A stretch of DNA of 64,000 nucleotides from contig NZ_LQPI01000036.1 in assembly GCF_002101775.1 (NCBI RefSeq), positions 33,220-97,219 on the forward strand. The letters run 5' to 3'. The notes under the pieces were generated by a model. It made no database searches. It was not told where the DNA came from and saw only the letters and a list, made by a program, of their open reading frames with translations. The position numbers and the translations under genes are program-made. Below are positions 7,239 through 17,404 of this stretch, piece after piece (the first letter of the stretch is position 1; every line of letters starts with the position of its first letter). Source of the DNA: Mycolicibacter nonchromogenicus (GTDB taxonomy: Bacteria; Actinomycetota; Actinomycetes; Mycobacteriales; Mycobacteriaceae).

Positions 7239-8288
7239 ATGGCGCAAGCGCCCGATCGCGAAAAAGCACTCGAGCTGGCGATGGCCCAGATCGACAAGAA
7301 CTTCGGCAAAGGCTCGGTGATGCGCCTCGGGGACGAGGTGCGCCAGCCGATCTCAGTCATCCCGACCGGCTCGATCGCCCTGGACGTGGCGTTGGGCATC
7401 GGCGGCCTGCCCCGGGGCCGGGTCGTCGAGATCTACGGCCCGGAGTCCTCCGGTAAGACCACCGTGGCACTGCACGCGGTGGCCAATGCCCAGGCCGCCG
7501 GCGGGATCGCGGCGTTCATCGACGCCGAGCACGCCTTGGACCCCGAATACGCCCGGAACCTCGGCGTGGACACCGATTCGCTGCTGGTGTCCCAGCCCGA
7601 CACCGGGGAGCAGGCGCTGGAGATCGCCGACACGCTGATCCGCTCCGGCGCGCTGGACATCCTGGTCATCGACTCCGTGGCCGCCCTGGTGCCGCGCGCG
7701 GAGATCGAAGGCGAGATGGGGGACAGTCACGTCGGTCTGCAGGCCCGGCTGATGAGCCAGGCGCTGCGGAAGATGACCGGTGCACTGAACAATTCGGGCA
7801 CCACCGCCATCTTCATCAACCAGCTGCGGGAGAAGATCGGCGTCATGTTCGGCTCGCCCGAAACCACGACGGGCGGAAAGGCTTTGAAGTTCTATGCCTC
7901 GGTACGCCTGGACGTTCGGCGGATCGAGACCCTCAAGGACGGCACCGACGCGGTCGGCAACCGCACCCGGGTCAAGGTGGTCAAGAACAAGGTGTCGCCG
8001 CCGTTCAAGCAGGCCGAGTTCGACATCCTGTACGGCCGGGGCATCAGCCGCGAGGGTTCGCTGATCGACATGGGCGTGGACCAGGGTTTCATCCGCAAGT
8101 CCGGCTCCTGGTTCACCTACGACGGCGAACAGCTGGGGCAGGGCAAGGAGAACGCCCGCAACTATCTGCTGACCAACGTCGACGTGGCCAACGAGATCGA
8201 GAAGAAGATCAAAGAGAAGCTCGGTATCGGAGCCGTATTGACCGATGAGCTGGCCGATGAAGTCCTGCCCGCCCCCGTCGACTTCTGA
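7239..8288 (+). CDS. recA: RecA recombinase
   Basis: A 349-residue RecA of standard length. Walker A GPESSGKT lies at residues 67-74. The inter-subunit and DNA-binding regions follow (NALDP-like [10 protein letters not shown]; the loop region [20 protein letters not shown]). RecA forms filaments on single-stranded DNA, carries out strand exchange and triggers LexA self-cleavage. The ATG at 7239 is preceded by AGGAG. There is no intein, unlike M. tuberculosis RecA. The 3' end overlaps recX, so the two are translationally linked. Confidence 0.98.
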   Translation: MAQAPDREKALELAMAQIDKNFGKGSVMRLGDEVRQPISVIPTGSIALDVALGIGGLPRGRVVEIYGPESSGKTTVALHAVANAQAAGGIAAFIDAEHALDPEYARNLGVDTDSLLVSQPDTGEQALEIADTLIRSGALDILVIDSVAALVPRAEIEGEMGDSHVGLQARLMSQALRKMTGALNNSGTTAIFINQLREKIGVMFGSPETTTGGKALKFYASVRLDVRRIETLKDGTDAVGNRTRVKVVKNKVSPPFKQAEFDILYGRGISREGSLIDMGVDQGFIRKSGSWFTYDGEQLGQGKENARNYLLTNVDVANEIEKKIKEKLGIGAVLTDELADEVLPAPVDF

Positions 8289-8793
8289 GCCGGTCGAGCT
8301 AGCAGGGCCCACCCGCGAGGAGCAGGCGAAGACGCTGTGCCTTCGCCTGCTCACCGCGCGGGCCCGCACCCGCGCCGAGCTCGCCGGTCAACTGGCCAAA
8401 CGCGGCTACCCCGACGACGTCAGTGACCGGGTGCTGGATCGACTGACCACCGCTGGGTTGATCGATGACAGCGACTTCGCCGAACAGTGGGTGCGATCCC
8501 GCCGCGAACACGCGGGTAAGGGACGCAAGGCGCTGGCCGCCGAGCTACGCACCAAAGGTGTCGACGACGACGTGATCGCCGCAGCGCTGGAGGGCATCGA
8601 TGCCGCCGCCGAACGCGATCGCGCCGAGCAGCTGGTACACGCCAAGCTTCGCCGGGAGACCCTCGGCGACGACGACGTGAAGGTCACCCGTCGGCTGGTG
8701 GGGATGCTCGCCCGGCGCGGCTACCATCCGTCGATGGCCTACGACGTGGTCAGCACCGAATTGGCTGCTGAACGCGAACGTCGCCGGGTGTGA
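8257..8793 (+). CDS. recX: RecA regulator RecX
   Basis: A RecX protein (178 residues from ATG 8257; 182 if ATG 8245 is used) with the family's three-helix repeats, e.g. [20 protein letters not shown] and the motif [13 protein letters not shown]. RecX caps and inhibits RecA filaments. The start at 8257 is preferred because its N-terminus ([11 protein letters not shown]) resembles the M. tuberculosis protein. Either start overlaps the end of recA by 32-44 bases, indicating coupled translation. Confidence 0.92.
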   Translation: MKSCPPPSTSEPVELAGPTREEQAKTLCLRLLTARARTRAELAGQLAKRGYPDDVSDRVLDRLTTAGLIDDSDFAEQWVRSRREHAGKGRKALAAELRTKGVDDDVIAAALEGIDAAAERDRAEQLVHAKLRRETLGDDDVKVTRRLVGMLARRGYHPSMAYDVVSTELAAERERRRV

Positions 8794-8802
8794 GGGATCG
8801 GG

Positions 8803-9027
8803 TCAGACGTCTTCCGCGGCCCCGTCGTTGCCGGTGAAGACTTCCTTGGTCCGCTCGACGGCGTGAGTCGCGATCGCCACGGAGTCCTGGACGATCGCGC
8901 TGACGCCGCCGGAGATGTCCCCGCGAATGATGTCGCCGGCGTCCTCGACGATGTCCGAGGCCTTCTCGACGGCGTGTGCGGCGATGTCGCGCGCAGCGTC
9001 GAATGCGTCTTTGGGGGTGATCGCCAT
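8803..9027 (-). CDS. small conserved alanine-rich helical protein
   Basis: A 74-residue protein opening [20 protein letters not shown]. It is predicted to be one long amphipathic helix with repeated hydrophobic residues and acidic positions, and no membrane segment or cysteine. A clear AGGAG lies 6 bases before the ATG at 9025-9027, and codon use is like its neighbours, so I regard it as real. It resembles small stress-associated helical proteins only in general character; I do not recognise a family. It lies between recX and miaB on the opposite strand. Confidence 0.7.
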   Translation of the reverse strand: MAITPKDAFDAARDIAAHAVEKASDIVEDAGDIIRGDISGGVSAIVQDSVAIATHAVERTKEVFTGNDGAAEDV

Positions 9028-9165
9028 CGGAGTCTCCTGTCGTCGGCTGTCGAATTCGACTGTAGACGGCGCACACCGTGCGTGCAGGGCCTAAATCGAC
9101 CCGGGAGCCCGGGCCGCTATCGGCCTGGTCATTCCGAACGAATCAGCCGCCGTACCATAGACCGG

Positions 9166-10632
9166 GTGAGTTTGCCGGTGATTTCCGAACAAGTGCGTAC
9201 CTACGAGGTACGCACCTACGGCTGTCAGATGAACGTTCACGACTCCGAACGCATCGCCGGCATGCTCGAGCAGGCTGGTTACCGCCGGGCACCCGCGAAC
9301 GCAGACGCCGACCTGGTGGTGTTCAACACCTGCGCGGTGCGCGAGAACGCGGACAACAAGCTCTACGGCAACCTCAGCCACCTGGCCCCCAACAAGCGAA
9401 GCAACCCCGACATGCAGATCGCCGTCGGAGGCTGCCTCGCGCAAAAGGACAAAGACAGCGTGCTGAGCCGCGCGCCGTGGGTGGATGTCGTCTTCGGCAC
9501 GCACAACCTGGGCTCATTGCCGGCGTTGTTGGAGCGCGCCAGGCACAACCGCAGCGCCCAGGTCGAGATCGTCGAATCGCTGCGCGAATTCCCGTCGTCG
9601 CTGCCCGCCGCGCGGGACTCGGCCTATTCAGCGTGGGTTTCCATCTCGGTGGGCTGTAACAACAGCTGCACCTTCTGCATCGTGCCGTCGCTGCGCGGCC
9701 GCGAGGTGGATCGCAGCCCGGACGACATCCTCGCCGAGGTGCGAGCGCTGGCCGCCGAAGGCGTTCTCGAGGTGACCCTGCTAGGCCAGAACGTCAACGC
9801 CTACGGTGTCTCGTTCGCCGACCCGGAACTGCCGCGGGACCGAGGTGCATTCGCATCGCTGCTGCGCGCCTGCGGGGACATCGACGGCCTGGAGCGGGTC
9901 CGCTTCACCTCTCCGCATCCGGCCGAATTCACCGACGACGTCATCGAGGCGATGGCCCAGACCCCCAACGTGTGTCCCACCCTGCACATGCCGTTGCAGT
10001 CCGGCTCGGACAGGGTGCTGCGGGCGATGCGCCGCTCCTACCGGGCCGAGCGTTACCTGGGCATCCTCGATCGGGTCCGGGCCGCCATTCCCGACGCAGC
10101 CATCACCACCGACCTGATCGTCGGGTTCCCCGGTGAGACCGAACAGGACTTCGAAGAGACCCTGCAGGTGGTGGCAGCCGCGCGGTTCTCGGCCGCGTTC
10201 ACCTTCCAGTACTCCAAGCGGCCGGGAACACCCGCCGCCGAACTTCCCGACCAGGTCCCCAAAGAGGTTGTCCAGCAACGCTACGACCGGCTGATCGAAC
10301 TGCAGGAACAGATTTCCTGGGACGAGAATCGGGCCCAGATCGGGCGCACCGTCGAACTGCTGGTGGCCGTGGGTGAGGGCCGCAAGGACGCCCAGACCTC
10401 GCGGATGAGCGGCCGCGCCCGCGACGGACGGCTGGTGCACTTCGCTCCGGGGTCCGCGCAGGTGCGTCCCGGCGACGTGGTCACCACGACGGTCACCGGT
10501 GCGGCGCCGCACCACCTGCTGGCCGATGGGCCACTGCTGAGCCACCGGCGTACCAGGGCCGGTGACAGCCATGCCGAACCAGCGCCCGGTGTCGGACTGG
10601 GCATGCCGAAGATGCCGGGGGTGACGCGATGA
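9166..10632 (+). CDS. miaB: tRNA-2-methylthio-N6-dimethylallyladenosine synthase MiaB
   Basis: A 488-residue radical-SAM methylthiotransferase. The N-terminal UPF0004 domain has its cluster cysteines at C20, C56 and C90 (YGCQMN, FNTCAV, VGGCLA). The radical-SAM motif CxxxCxxC is at C164, C168 and C171 (GCNNSCTFC), and a TRAM domain closes the protein. It methylthiolates i6A37 in tRNA, downstream of MiaA, which is also encoded in this window. The GTG at 9166 matches the expected N-terminus. The stop overlaps the ATG of the next gene. Confidence 0.95.
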   Translation: MSLPVISEQVRTYEVRTYGCQMNVHDSERIAGMLEQAGYRRAPANADADLVVFNTCAVRENADNKLYGNLSHLAPNKRSNPDMQIAVGGCLAQKDKDSVLSRAPWVDVVFGTHNLGSLPALLERARHNRSAQVEIVESLREFPSSLPAARDSAYSAWVSISVGCNNSCTFCIVPSLRGREVDRSPDDILAEVRALAAEGVLEVTLLGQNVNAYGVSFADPELPRDRGAFASLLRACGDIDGLERVRFTSPHPAEFTDDVIEAMAQTPNVCPTLHMPLQSGSDRVLRAMRRSYRAERYLGILDRVRAAIPDAAITTDLIVGFPGETEQDFEETLQVVAAARFSAAFTFQYSKRPGTPAAELPDQVPKEVVQQRYDRLIELQEQISWDENRAQIGRTVELLVAVGEGRKDAQTSRMSGRARDGRLVHFAPGSAQVRPGDVVTTTVTGAAPHHLLADGPLLSHRRTRAGDSHAEPAPGVGLGMPKMPGVTR

Positions 10633-11222
10633 GCGGCAAAAGGGATCAGCACAACCTGGAGGCCTACCGGGCCGACATCGAAGCCGCCGAGCGGCGCGTC
10701 GCCGGCGAAATCGATCCCGGCGGCAGGGGGCCCGTCGTTGCGATCTGCGTCTTCGTGCTGCTCGGGTCATTCCTGTTGCCGCACACCGGTTCCGTCCGCG
10801 GCTGGGATGTCCTGTTCCCCGGGGAACGCACCGACGAAGCGCTGGTGACGCTGCCGTCGCAGGTGTTCATGTGGCTGGCGTTGGTGTTCGGGGTCGGGTT
10901 CTCGATATTGGCCCTGGTGACGCGACGCTGGACGGTGGCCTGGGTGGCACTGGCGGGTTCGGCGGTGGCCGCCGCCACCGGACTGCTGGCCGTGTGGTCC
11001 CGGCAGACCGCGATAGCGGGCGACCCGGGTCCGGGCATCGGACTGATCCTGGCCTGGATCACGCTGATCGTGCTGGCGTTTCACTGGGCCCACGTGGTGT
11101 GGTCACGCACCGCCCTGCAGCTCGCGGCCGAGGCCGAGCGCCGGCGCAGCACCGCGCAGCTGCAGTCACGAAACCTGTTGGACGATCTCAGCCGCCCCGA
11201 GGACCCGCCACCGGGGGAGTAG
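10629..11222 (+). CDS. conserved membrane protein (Rv2732c-like)
   Basis: A 197-residue protein with four predicted membrane helices (about residues 38-55, 80-100, 105-125 and 138-158). The N-terminus is charged and helical, and the C-terminus is charged and cytoplasmic. ATGA overlap with miaB indicates co-transcription, and the same pair occurs in M. tuberculosis. The function is unknown. The 3' end overlaps the convergent catalase-like gene by 35 bases. Confidence 0.75.
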   Translation: MSGKRDQHNLEAYRADIEAAERRVAGEIDPGGRGPVVAICVFVLLGSFLLPHTGSVRGWDVLFPGERTDEALVTLPSQVFMWLALVFGVGFSILALVTRRWTVAWVALAGSAVAAATGLLAVWSRQTAIAGDPGPGIGLILAWITLIVLAFHWAHVVWSRTALQLAAEAERRRSTAQLQSRNLLDDLSRPEDPPPGE

Positions 11223-11889
11223 CCGGAGCCTGCGCCCGGCCTTCTCGGCTTCCCCGATAGGCGCGTGCTCGCAACTCGGCGAGCCACCCCGGACGCAGTT
11301 GGACCCCCGGCGCGGTGTGCATGACCGGGTCGAACGAAACGTCGCGGTCCGCGCCGGCGCCGTTGATGACGAGGTGGGCCAACGGGCGGAATTCGCCTGT
11401 GCCGCAGGCCTGGTCGATTTCGAAGCGAATGTGCCCGCCGGCGAGTTGCCGACGGATGTCGCTCAACGCCAATCCATAGCCGTCGATCCGCGTCGTCAGC
11501 CGCGCCCGCAGCCACCACAACTGTTCTCGATAATGCAGCGGCATGAGCGTGGTCATCTGCAGCCCCGACCACGACACCACCGGCCGTAGTCCCACCGCCC
11601 GGCCGATCACCCCGGAGCCCGCGGAGACCAGCAAGACATCCCAACTTCGGTGATCGTACGGCGGCACCGGTATCTGAATCGCCAGCCCGACGGCGTCGGG
11701 CAGTCGACCAGGCGTGCCGGTGGCTTTGGAGATGCGGGTGATGACGGCGGCTGACGGCACCGGCAGACCCTCGTCCGGTGGTGCGTCTCGTTCCAGAAAG
11801 CCCGTCGCCAGCACCCCGTCGGGGTGGAAAACCCGACGATGCCGCAGCGCGGAACCCCAGCGAAAGGGCCACCCGGCGGGGTCGGTCAT
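11188..11889 (-). CDS. small catalase-like heme protein
   Basis: A 233-residue protein that I read as a miniature of the catalase fold. RVFHPDGVLATGFL aligns with the catalase distal-histidine segment (H22). AVITRISKATGTPG matches the VRFS...G region. FDP at 186-188 and R207-x3-Y211 match the FDP...RxxxY segment holding the proximal heme tyrosine. Full catalases are about twice this length. Small catalase-related proteins in mycobacteria act as organic peroxidases, so this may detoxify peroxides. Assignment rests on motifs alone. It is translationally coupled (ATGA) to the SRPBCC gene. Confidence 0.55.
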   Translation of the reverse strand: MTDPAGWPFRWGSALRHRRVFHPDGVLATGFLERDAPPDEGLPVPSAAVITRISKATGTPGRLPDAVGLAIQIPVPPYDHRSWDVLLVSAGSGVIGRAVGLRPVVSWSGLQMTTLMPLHYREQLWWLRARLTTRIDGYGLALSDIRRQLAGGHIRFEIDQACGTGEFRPLAHLVINGAGADRDVSFDPVMHTAPGVQLRPGWLAELRARAYRGSREGRAQAPATPPVAGPRGG

Positions 11890-12341
11890 TGCCGCGGCAC
11901 GTCGCCGCGCCAGGCACCGGTCTCGGTGGGTTGGCTCTCGATGAAGTCCTTGAACCGCTTGAGGTCCGCATGGACACGGTGGTCGAGGATATTCAGCTTG
12001 TCGGCCACGTTCTCCAGAACACCGTCGGGGTCGATGTCCATCTGCGTGGTCACCCGGGTGGTGGCGTCATCGATCTTGTGGAAGGTGACCACGCCGCCGT
12101 GATTCGGGCCGCTGTCGGAACGCCACGCGACCCGTTCTTCCGGGTGCTGCTCGGTGATCGTGGCGTCGAATTCACGCGATACCGGGCCCACCTTGATCTT
12201 CCAGTGCAGGTGGGTGTCGTCGCGTTGCAGTACCTGTTCGACACCCTCCATGAACTGCGGAAACGACTCGAACTGGGTCCATTGGTTGTAGACCGTCCGA
12301 ATCGGGCGCTTGACGTCGAGTGCTGCGGTGATATTGCTCAT
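11886..12341 (-). CDS. SRPBCC (polyketide cyclase/dehydrase-like) protein
   Basis: A 151-residue START/SRPBCC-fold protein. It opens with the usual beta strand and helix (DVKRPIRTVYNQWTQFESFP) and ends with the long helix NVADKLNILDHRVHADLKRF. The segment QFMEGVEQVLQRDDTHLHW is typical of the stress-linked YeaW/COG5637-like branch. These proteins bind hydrophobic ligands; the ligand is unknown. GGAGATG precedes the ATG at 12339-12341. It is first in a two-gene operon with the catalase-like gene. Confidence 0.8.
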   Translation of the reverse strand: MSNITAALDVKRPIRTVYNQWTQFESFPQFMEGVEQVLQRDDTHLHWKIKVGPVSREFDATITEQHPEERVAWRSDSGPNHGGVVTFHKIDDATTRVTTQMDIDPDGVLENVADKLNILDHRVHADLKRFKDFIESQPTETGAWRGDVPRQ

Positions 12342-12423
12342 GGGTCATCTCCAGTGAGTTGATCTGTCTGCTCTCACTGGGGGTGGTAGCCCGCGGATGC
12401 CGATGCTCAAACATCGGCCGGCA

Positions 12424-13758
12424 TCAGCGCCGGTTGAGCGCCCGCTCGGCGGCCTGGGCCCACTGCCGCCACTGCTCGGCGTTGGCGGTGGCCTCGGCGG
12501 CCTCCTTGTCGCGACCCGCGGCCTGGGCTTTGAGCGCCTGGCGTTCGAACTGTTCGGCACGGGTGCGGAATTGGGCGGCGCGGGCCTCGGCTTCGGGGTC
12601 CACCACGGCCGCCTCGGCGGCGGCACCGGCGTCGCGCACCTTCTTCTCCACCGCCCGCAGGCGCCGCTCCAACTCGGCGGAACGCTCGCGGGGCACCTTG
12701 CCCAAGGCATCCCACTTCGTGACAATCGAGCGCAGCGCAGCGCGCGCGGCGTTCTGATTGGTCGGGTCGATCCGCTCCGCCTCGACCAGCAGCGCCTCCT
12801 TGGCGGCGGCGTTGGCCTCCAACTCGGCGTCACGCTCGGCGTTGGCGGCATTCCGTGCGGAGAAGAACGTGTCCTGGGCGGCCTTGAACCGTTGCCACAG
12901 CGCCTCATCGACGTCCTTGGACGCCCGTCCGGTCGTCTTCCAGGTGGCCAGCAGTTGCCGGAACGCGGCGCTGGTCGCTGCCCAGTCGGTGGAACTGGAC
13001 AGCTCTTCGGCCCGTTTGCACAGCCGGTCCTTCTCTTCGCGCGCCCCGGCCCGACCGCGATCGAGTTCGGCGAAGTGCGAGCCGCGCCGCCGGTTGAAGC
13101 TGTCGCGAGCCGCCGCGTAGCGCTTCCACAGCGCGTCGTCGACTTTGCGGTCCAGGCCGGTGATCGTGCGCCATTCGTCGAGAATGGCGCGCAGCCGGTC
13201 GCCGGTGGCCTTCCACTGCGTGGAGTTCGCGGCCAATTCCTCAGCTTCGGCGGCCAGGGCCTCCTTGCGCGCGGTCGCCGCCGCCCGCTGCTCGTCGCGC
13301 TGCGCGCGGCCGGCTGCAGCAACACTGTCGGCGTGCTCGATGACCGCCGCGATCCGCGCCGCCAGCGCCTCGACGTCGCCCAGGACGCTGGCTGTCGGCA
13401 ACTGGTCAGCCAGTGCCGTCGCCGATGCCTTGATCTTGCGGGCGTCGCCGCTGCCGGAGGACAACCGCTCCTCGAGCAGGGTCACCTCGGTGCTCAGGTC
13501 GTCGTACCGGCGACCGAAATGGGCGAATGCGGCCTCGCGGTCACCGGCCTGCCAGGAACCGATCTGTCGCTCACCGGCCGGCGTGATCAGCCACACCGTG
13601 CCGTCGTCATCGACTCGCCCGAACTGATGCGGGTCAACGGTGGGCGGCGGCAGGATGACGGCCGGTGCAGGCCGGGCACCTGGCTTGGGCCCGGGACGCG
13701 GCCCCGGACGGGGGATGGGGGCGGACGAACCGCTGTCAGTGGTCATCGCTGTCGTCAC
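12424..13758 (-). CDS. DUF349 domain-containing protein (Rv2731-like)
   Basis: A 444-residue protein. The N-terminus is Pro-rich (residues 10-40), followed by a small domain ([19 protein letters not shown]) and several DUF349 helical repeats with the recurring pattern [23 protein letters not shown]. It is highly charged and mostly coiled coil. The molecular role is unknown in actinobacteria. The start is GTG 13758, with ATG 13746 as alternative. The long Ala/Arg-rich open frames on the other strand are antisense artefacts. Confidence 0.82.
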   Translation of the reverse strand: MTTAMTTDSGSSAPIPRPGPRPGPKPGARPAPAVILPPPTVDPHQFGRVDDDGTVWLITPAGERQIGSWQAGDREAAFAHFGRRYDDLSTEVTLLEERLSSGSGDARKIKASATALADQLPTASVLGDVEALAARIAAVIEHADSVAAAGRAQRDEQRAAATARKEALAAEAEELAANSTQWKATGDRLRAILDEWRTITGLDRKVDDALWKRYAAARDSFNRRRGSHFAELDRGRAGAREEKDRLCKRAEELSSSTDWAATSAAFRQLLATWKTTGRASKDVDEALWQRFKAAQDTFFSARNAANAERDAELEANAAAKEALLVEAERIDPTNQNAARAALRSIVTKWDALGKVPRERSAELERRLRAVEKKVRDAGAAAEAAVVDPEAEARAAQFRTRAEQFERQALKAQAAGRDKEAAEATANAEQWRQWAQAAERALNRR

Positions 13759-13936
13759 CTAACCCTTCGCGGGGCAACCCGCGCATCTGCCGCGCACCGC
13801 GGCGCCTTCGATCTGCTAGAAGCATTCAAGAGTATTCAAGCAGTTACCCGCCACGCCGCGCGGCCAACTCGGCTGTAGCCTGTCCGATCGCCACCGGATT
13901 TGCCCGCGACGCCCGCAGACCTGTAGGAGGCCGGCA

Positions 13937-14818
13937 TTGGAGAAAGAGACCATCGCCGTACTGTTCGCGCTCGGCGCGGCGCTGTTCAGCGCGATCAGCG
14001 ACGTGGTCCAACAGCGCAGCGCGCACCAGGTCGGTGACCATGGGATGGGGCCCGTCGCGCTGTTCGCCCGGCTGTTGACCGACCGGCGGTGGTGGCTGGG
14101 CACGCTGTCGGGTCTGGTGGGTTTGGGGCTGCAGGCCGTGGCGCTGGGCCTGGGGTCGGTGCTGCTGGTGGAGTCCTTGCTGGTGACATCGCTGCTGTTC
14201 GCGCTGCCCCTGGGCGCCCGCCACTCCGGCCAGCGACTCGCGCGCTCGGTCTGGATGTGGGCGGCGTTGCTGGTGGCCGCCCAGTTCATCATCATCACCG
14301 TCGGTAATCCCACCGCCGGCCACGAGAGGGCCTCGCTGGAGTCCTGGGTGTGGGTGATCGCGGTGCTGGCGCCGACGGTGCTGCTGTGTCTGGTCGGGGC
14401 GCGGGTGTACGCGGGGCGGGCGGCGGCCGCCGTGCTGCTGGCTGCGGTGTCTGCCATCTCGTGGGGCATCTTCGCGGTGCTGACCAAGGGGGTGGTCGAT
14501 CTGATCGGCCATGGGCCGCGGGCGATGTTCGCCGCGCCGGAACTGTATGCGTGGGGAGCGGTCGCGCTGGCGGGCGCGATCTATCAGCAGGCGGCGTTTC
14601 GAGCCGGGGCCCTGACGGCCTCGCTGCCCACGATCACGGTGCTCGAGCCGTTGGTGGCCGCGACGCTGGGCGTGGTGTTGCTCGGTGAGGTGCTCAAACC
14701 CGGCCGCGGTGCGGCGTTCATCCTGGTGCTGGCGGTGGCGGCGCTGGTCGCCGCCGTCGCGGCGCTCTCGCGGGATCAGGCGGTCAGCGCGGGCGAGCCG
14801 GCCGTCGCGGCGGCCTAG
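13937..14818 (+). CDS. DMT-superfamily membrane transporter-like protein (first paralog)
   Basis: A 293-residue protein with 9-10 membrane helices in the drug/metabolite-transporter arrangement of two related halves. EKETIAVLFALGAALFSAIS opens the first half and PTITVLEPLVAATLGVVLLG is the typical late-helix motif. It uses a TTG start at 13937 with a perfect AGGAGG at 13925-13930. It is similar to Rv2729c and paralogous to the next gene (shared INNER pattern QQAAFRAGALTASLPT). The substrate is unknown. Confidence 0.8.
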   Translation: MEKETIAVLFALGAALFSAISDVVQQRSAHQVGDHGMGPVALFARLLTDRRWWLGTLSGLVGLGLQAVALGLGSVLLVESLLVTSLLFALPLGARHSGQRLARSVWMWAALLVAAQFIIITVGNPTAGHERASLESWVWVIAVLAPTVLLCLVGARVYAGRAAAAVLLAAVSAISWGIFAVLTKGVVDLIGHGPRAMFAAPELYAWGAVALAGAIYQQAAFRAGALTASLPTITVLEPLVAATLGVVLLGEVLKPGRGAAFILVLAVAALVAAVAALSRDQAVSAGEPAVAAA

Positions 14819-14901
14819 CGGCGGGCCCGCCACCAGGCCTTGCTACCCAGCGAGAACCTGAACTGCGGGTATCGTTGCGCCTCTGAGGAGGGGGTCCGGG
14901 T

Positions 14902-15819
14902 ATGTCGACGGCGAATATTCTGGCGGCGCTACTCGCGCTGTGCGCCGCGATGGCGTCCGCGATAGGTGACGTGATCCGCCAGCGCTGCGCGCAGGAGGTC
15001 ACCGATCAACAGGTCGGCCATCTGGCGCTGTTCTGGCTGTCGGTGCGCGACCCGCGGTGGTGGGGCGGCGGTGCGGCCGCGGTGGCCAACTACGCCCTGC
15101 AGGCGGTGGCGCTGGCGGTGGGGTCGGTGATGCTGGTGACCGGGTTGCAGGTGACCGCGTTGCTGTTCGCACTGCCGATGTACGCCTGGCTGACCCATCG
15201 CCGGGTGAGCAGATGGGAGTGGGTGTGGGCGGTGCTGCTGGCCACCGCTCTGGCGGTGGTGGTCATCGTCGGGGATCCGACCGAAGGTAAACAGCACGCA
15301 CCGGCCAGCACCTGGATCGTGGTGTCTGTGGTGTTGACGTCGGCGCTGGTGGTCTGCGTGTTCGCCGCCCGGCGGTTCAAGGGCCGCCCGGCGGCGGCGG
15401 TGCTGTTGGCGGTGGTGGCCGGCACCTCGCTGGCGGTGTTCGCCCTGCTCACCAAGGTCCTCGTCGAGGTGATGAAGGCTGATGGGTTTGACGCGGTCCT
15501 GCAGTCGCCCGCGCTGGAGCCCTGGCTGGTGGCGACGCTGGCCGGGATGATCTTCCAGCAGTCGGCGTTTAGGGCCGGGGCGCTGACCGCGTCCATGCCG
15601 ACGATGATCGTGGCCAAACCGCTGGTGGCCACCGCGCTGGGTGTGTTGCTGCTCAACGAGACCATTCAGGCCGGCGGGGCAGAGGACGTCGCGGTGGTCA
15701 TCGGGGTGGTGCTGATCGTGATCGCCACGGCGGCACTGGCCCGCGGTGAGGCCGCCACCATCGTCGCCGAAGCCGGCGCCGACCTGCCCGAGCCGGTGGC
15801 TGCGCCGACCACCAGCTAG
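14902..15819 (+). CDS. DMT-superfamily membrane transporter-like protein (second paralog)
   Basis: A 305-residue paralog of the preceding protein. It has the same number of membrane helices and shares QQSAFRAGALTASMPT and the start ANILAALLALCAAMASAIGD. The ATG at 14902 follows GAGGGGG. The gap between the two genes is 83 bases, suggesting a tandem duplication with possible co-transcription. It could form a heteromer with the first copy, as some small paired DMT proteins do, but these are full-length and could each act alone. Confidence 0.8.
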   Translation: MSTANILAALLALCAAMASAIGDVIRQRCAQEVTDQQVGHLALFWLSVRDPRWWGGGAAAVANYALQAVALAVGSVMLVTGLQVTALLFALPMYAWLTHRRVSRWEWVWAVLLATALAVVVIVGDPTEGKQHAPASTWIVVSVVLTSALVVCVFAARRFKGRPAAAVLLAVVAGTSLAVFALLTKVLVEVMKADGFDAVLQSPALEPWLVATLAGMIFQQSAFRAGALTASMPTMIVAKPLVATALGVLLLNETIQAGGAEDVAVVIGVVLIVIATAALARGEAATIVAEAGADLPEPVAAPTTS

Positions 15820-15829
15820 CTTTGGTGCC

Positions 15830-16498
15830 GTGCTGGGACCGATTGCGATCATGCCGTCGGCGCCGGTGCTGGTGCCCGAGTTGGCCGGTGCCGCCGCCGA
15901 AGCCGCCGAGTTGCGGGCCGCGGCGCTGACCGCCGCCCGCGAGCTGCCGGCGCGCTGGGCGGTCCTCGGCGCCGGACCGGACGCGGTGTACGGGGCCGAG
16001 AGCGCCGGCAGCTTTGCCGGATTCGGCGCCGACGTCGCGGTCGCGCTGGGACCAGGCGCCCGCCGGACCGTCGATCTGCCGTTGTCCGCGCTGGTCGCCG
16101 GATGGGTGCGCGGTCAGGTCGCACCCGAGGCCGCGGTCGTGGTGCACTGTTGCGCCGATCCGGACACGGCGCTGGCCACCGGCAGGCGCCTCCGCGCCGA
16201 GATCGACCAAGGTGACGAGCTCACCGGTGTGTTGGTACTCGCCGACGGCGCCAACACCTTGACCCCGTCGGCCCCGGGTGGCCACCACCCCGCCGACGTC
16301 GAGTGCCAGCGCGCCTTGGACGAGGCCCTGGCCGGCGGCGACGTCGCCGCACTGACCGGGCTGCCCCCGCAGGTTGTCGGTCGCGCGGGTTACGCGGCCC
16401 TGGCCGGGCTGGTCGGGACAGCGCCGCGCGCAGTCACCCAGCTCTATCGCGACGCCCCGTACGGCGTCGGTTACTTCGTGGGGGTCTGGCGACCGTGA
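15830..16498 (+). CDS. class III extradiol dioxygenase LigB-like protein (Rv2728c-like)
   Basis: A 222-residue Ala-rich protein starting GTG at 15830 ([19 protein letters not shown]), the N-terminal pattern of LigB-like proteins. The metal-binding histidines of true ring-cleaving enzymes are not obvious. [20 protein letters not shown] and [12 protein letters not shown] at the C-terminus are conserved in the actinobacterial group found next to miaA. The function may be non-catalytic; I keep the family label but not the activity. GTGA overlap with miaA. Confidence 0.65.
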   Translation: MLGPIAIMPSAPVLVPELAGAAAEAAELRAAALTAARELPARWAVLGAGPDAVYGAESAGSFAGFGADVAVALGPGARRTVDLPLSALVAGWVRGQVAPEAAVVVHCCADPDTALATGRRLRAEIDQGDELTGVLVLADGANTLTPSAPGGHHPADVECQRALDEALAGGDVAALTGLPPQVVGRAGYAALAGLVGTAPRAVTQLYRDAPYGVGYFVGVWRP

Positions 16499-17400
16499 GG
16501 CCGATCGCGGTGGTCGGGCCCACCGGGACGGGCAAATCACAGTTGGCGTTGGATCTGGCGGCGCGGCTGGGCGGCGAGATCGTCAACGCCGACGCCATGC
16601 AGCTGTACCGCGGCATGGACATCGGCACCGCGAAACTGCCGCCGGAGCAGCGTGGCGGCATCCCGCATCACCAGCTCGACGTGCTCGATGTCGTCGAGAC
16701 CGCGACGGTGGCCCGCTATCAGCAGGCGGCGGCGGCGGACGTCGAGGCGATCGCCGCCCGCGGTGCGGTGCCGATCATCGTGGGCGGATCGATGCTGTAC
16801 CTGCAGGCCCTGCTCGACGATTGGTCGTTCCCGGCCACCGACCCGGTGGTACGGGCGCGCTACGAGCAACGGTTGGCCGAGGTCGGCGTCGCCGCGATGC
16901 ATGCAGAACTGGCCGGCGTCGATCCGGCTGCCGCCGCGGCGATCCTGCCCACCGACGGCCGGCGGATCGTTCGGGCGCTGGAAGTGGTGGAACTGACCGG
17001 AGCACCGTTCGCCGCTTCGGCGCCCACCATCGGAGCGCCGCGCTGGGACGCCGTGATTCTCGGCTTGGACTGCGACACAACAATTCTCGATGAGCGACTG
17101 GCCGCCCGCACCGACACGATGTTTGCCCAGGGACTGGTCGCCGAGGTCCAGGGACTGCTGCAGTCGGGACTGCGGGACGGGGTCACCGCCGCCCGGGCGC
17201 TGGGCTATGCCCAGGTGATCGCCGACCTCGATGCCGGCGGCGACGGCGACGGGGCCCGGGAACCGACGTTCATCGGAACCCGCCGCTATGTGCGCCGGCA
17301 GCGATCCTGGTTCCGGCGCGACCATCGCATCCACTGGCTCGATGCGGCCGGCGCCGGCCTGCTCGACGCGGCGCTGGCTGCGCTTCGGCACGTATCCTGA
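16495..17400 (+). CDS. miaA: tRNA dimethylallyltransferase MiaA
   Basis: A 301-residue enzyme that adds a dimethylallyl group to A37 of tRNA, the substrate later methylthiolated by MiaB. The P-loop GPTGTGKS is at residues 8-15. The substrate motif [14 protein letters not shown] and [18 protein letters not shown] are family hallmarks, and the C-terminal [14 protein letters not shown] binds tRNA. The GTG at 16495 overlaps the preceding stop. dapF begins four bases after its TGA. Confidence 0.95.
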   Translation: MRPIAVVGPTGTGKSQLALDLAARLGGEIVNADAMQLYRGMDIGTAKLPPEQRGGIPHHQLDVLDVVETATVARYQQAAAADVEAIAARGAVPIIVGGSMLYLQALLDDWSFPATDPVVRARYEQRLAEVGVAAMHAELAGVDPAAAAAILPTDGRRIVRALEVVELTGAPFAASAPTIGAPRWDAVILGLDCDTTILDERLAARTDTMFAQGLVAEVQGLLQSGLRDGVTAARALGYAQVIADLDAGGDGDGAREPTFIGTRRYVRRQRSWFRRDHRIHWLDAAGAGLLDAALAALRHVS

Positions 17401-17404
17401 GCAC

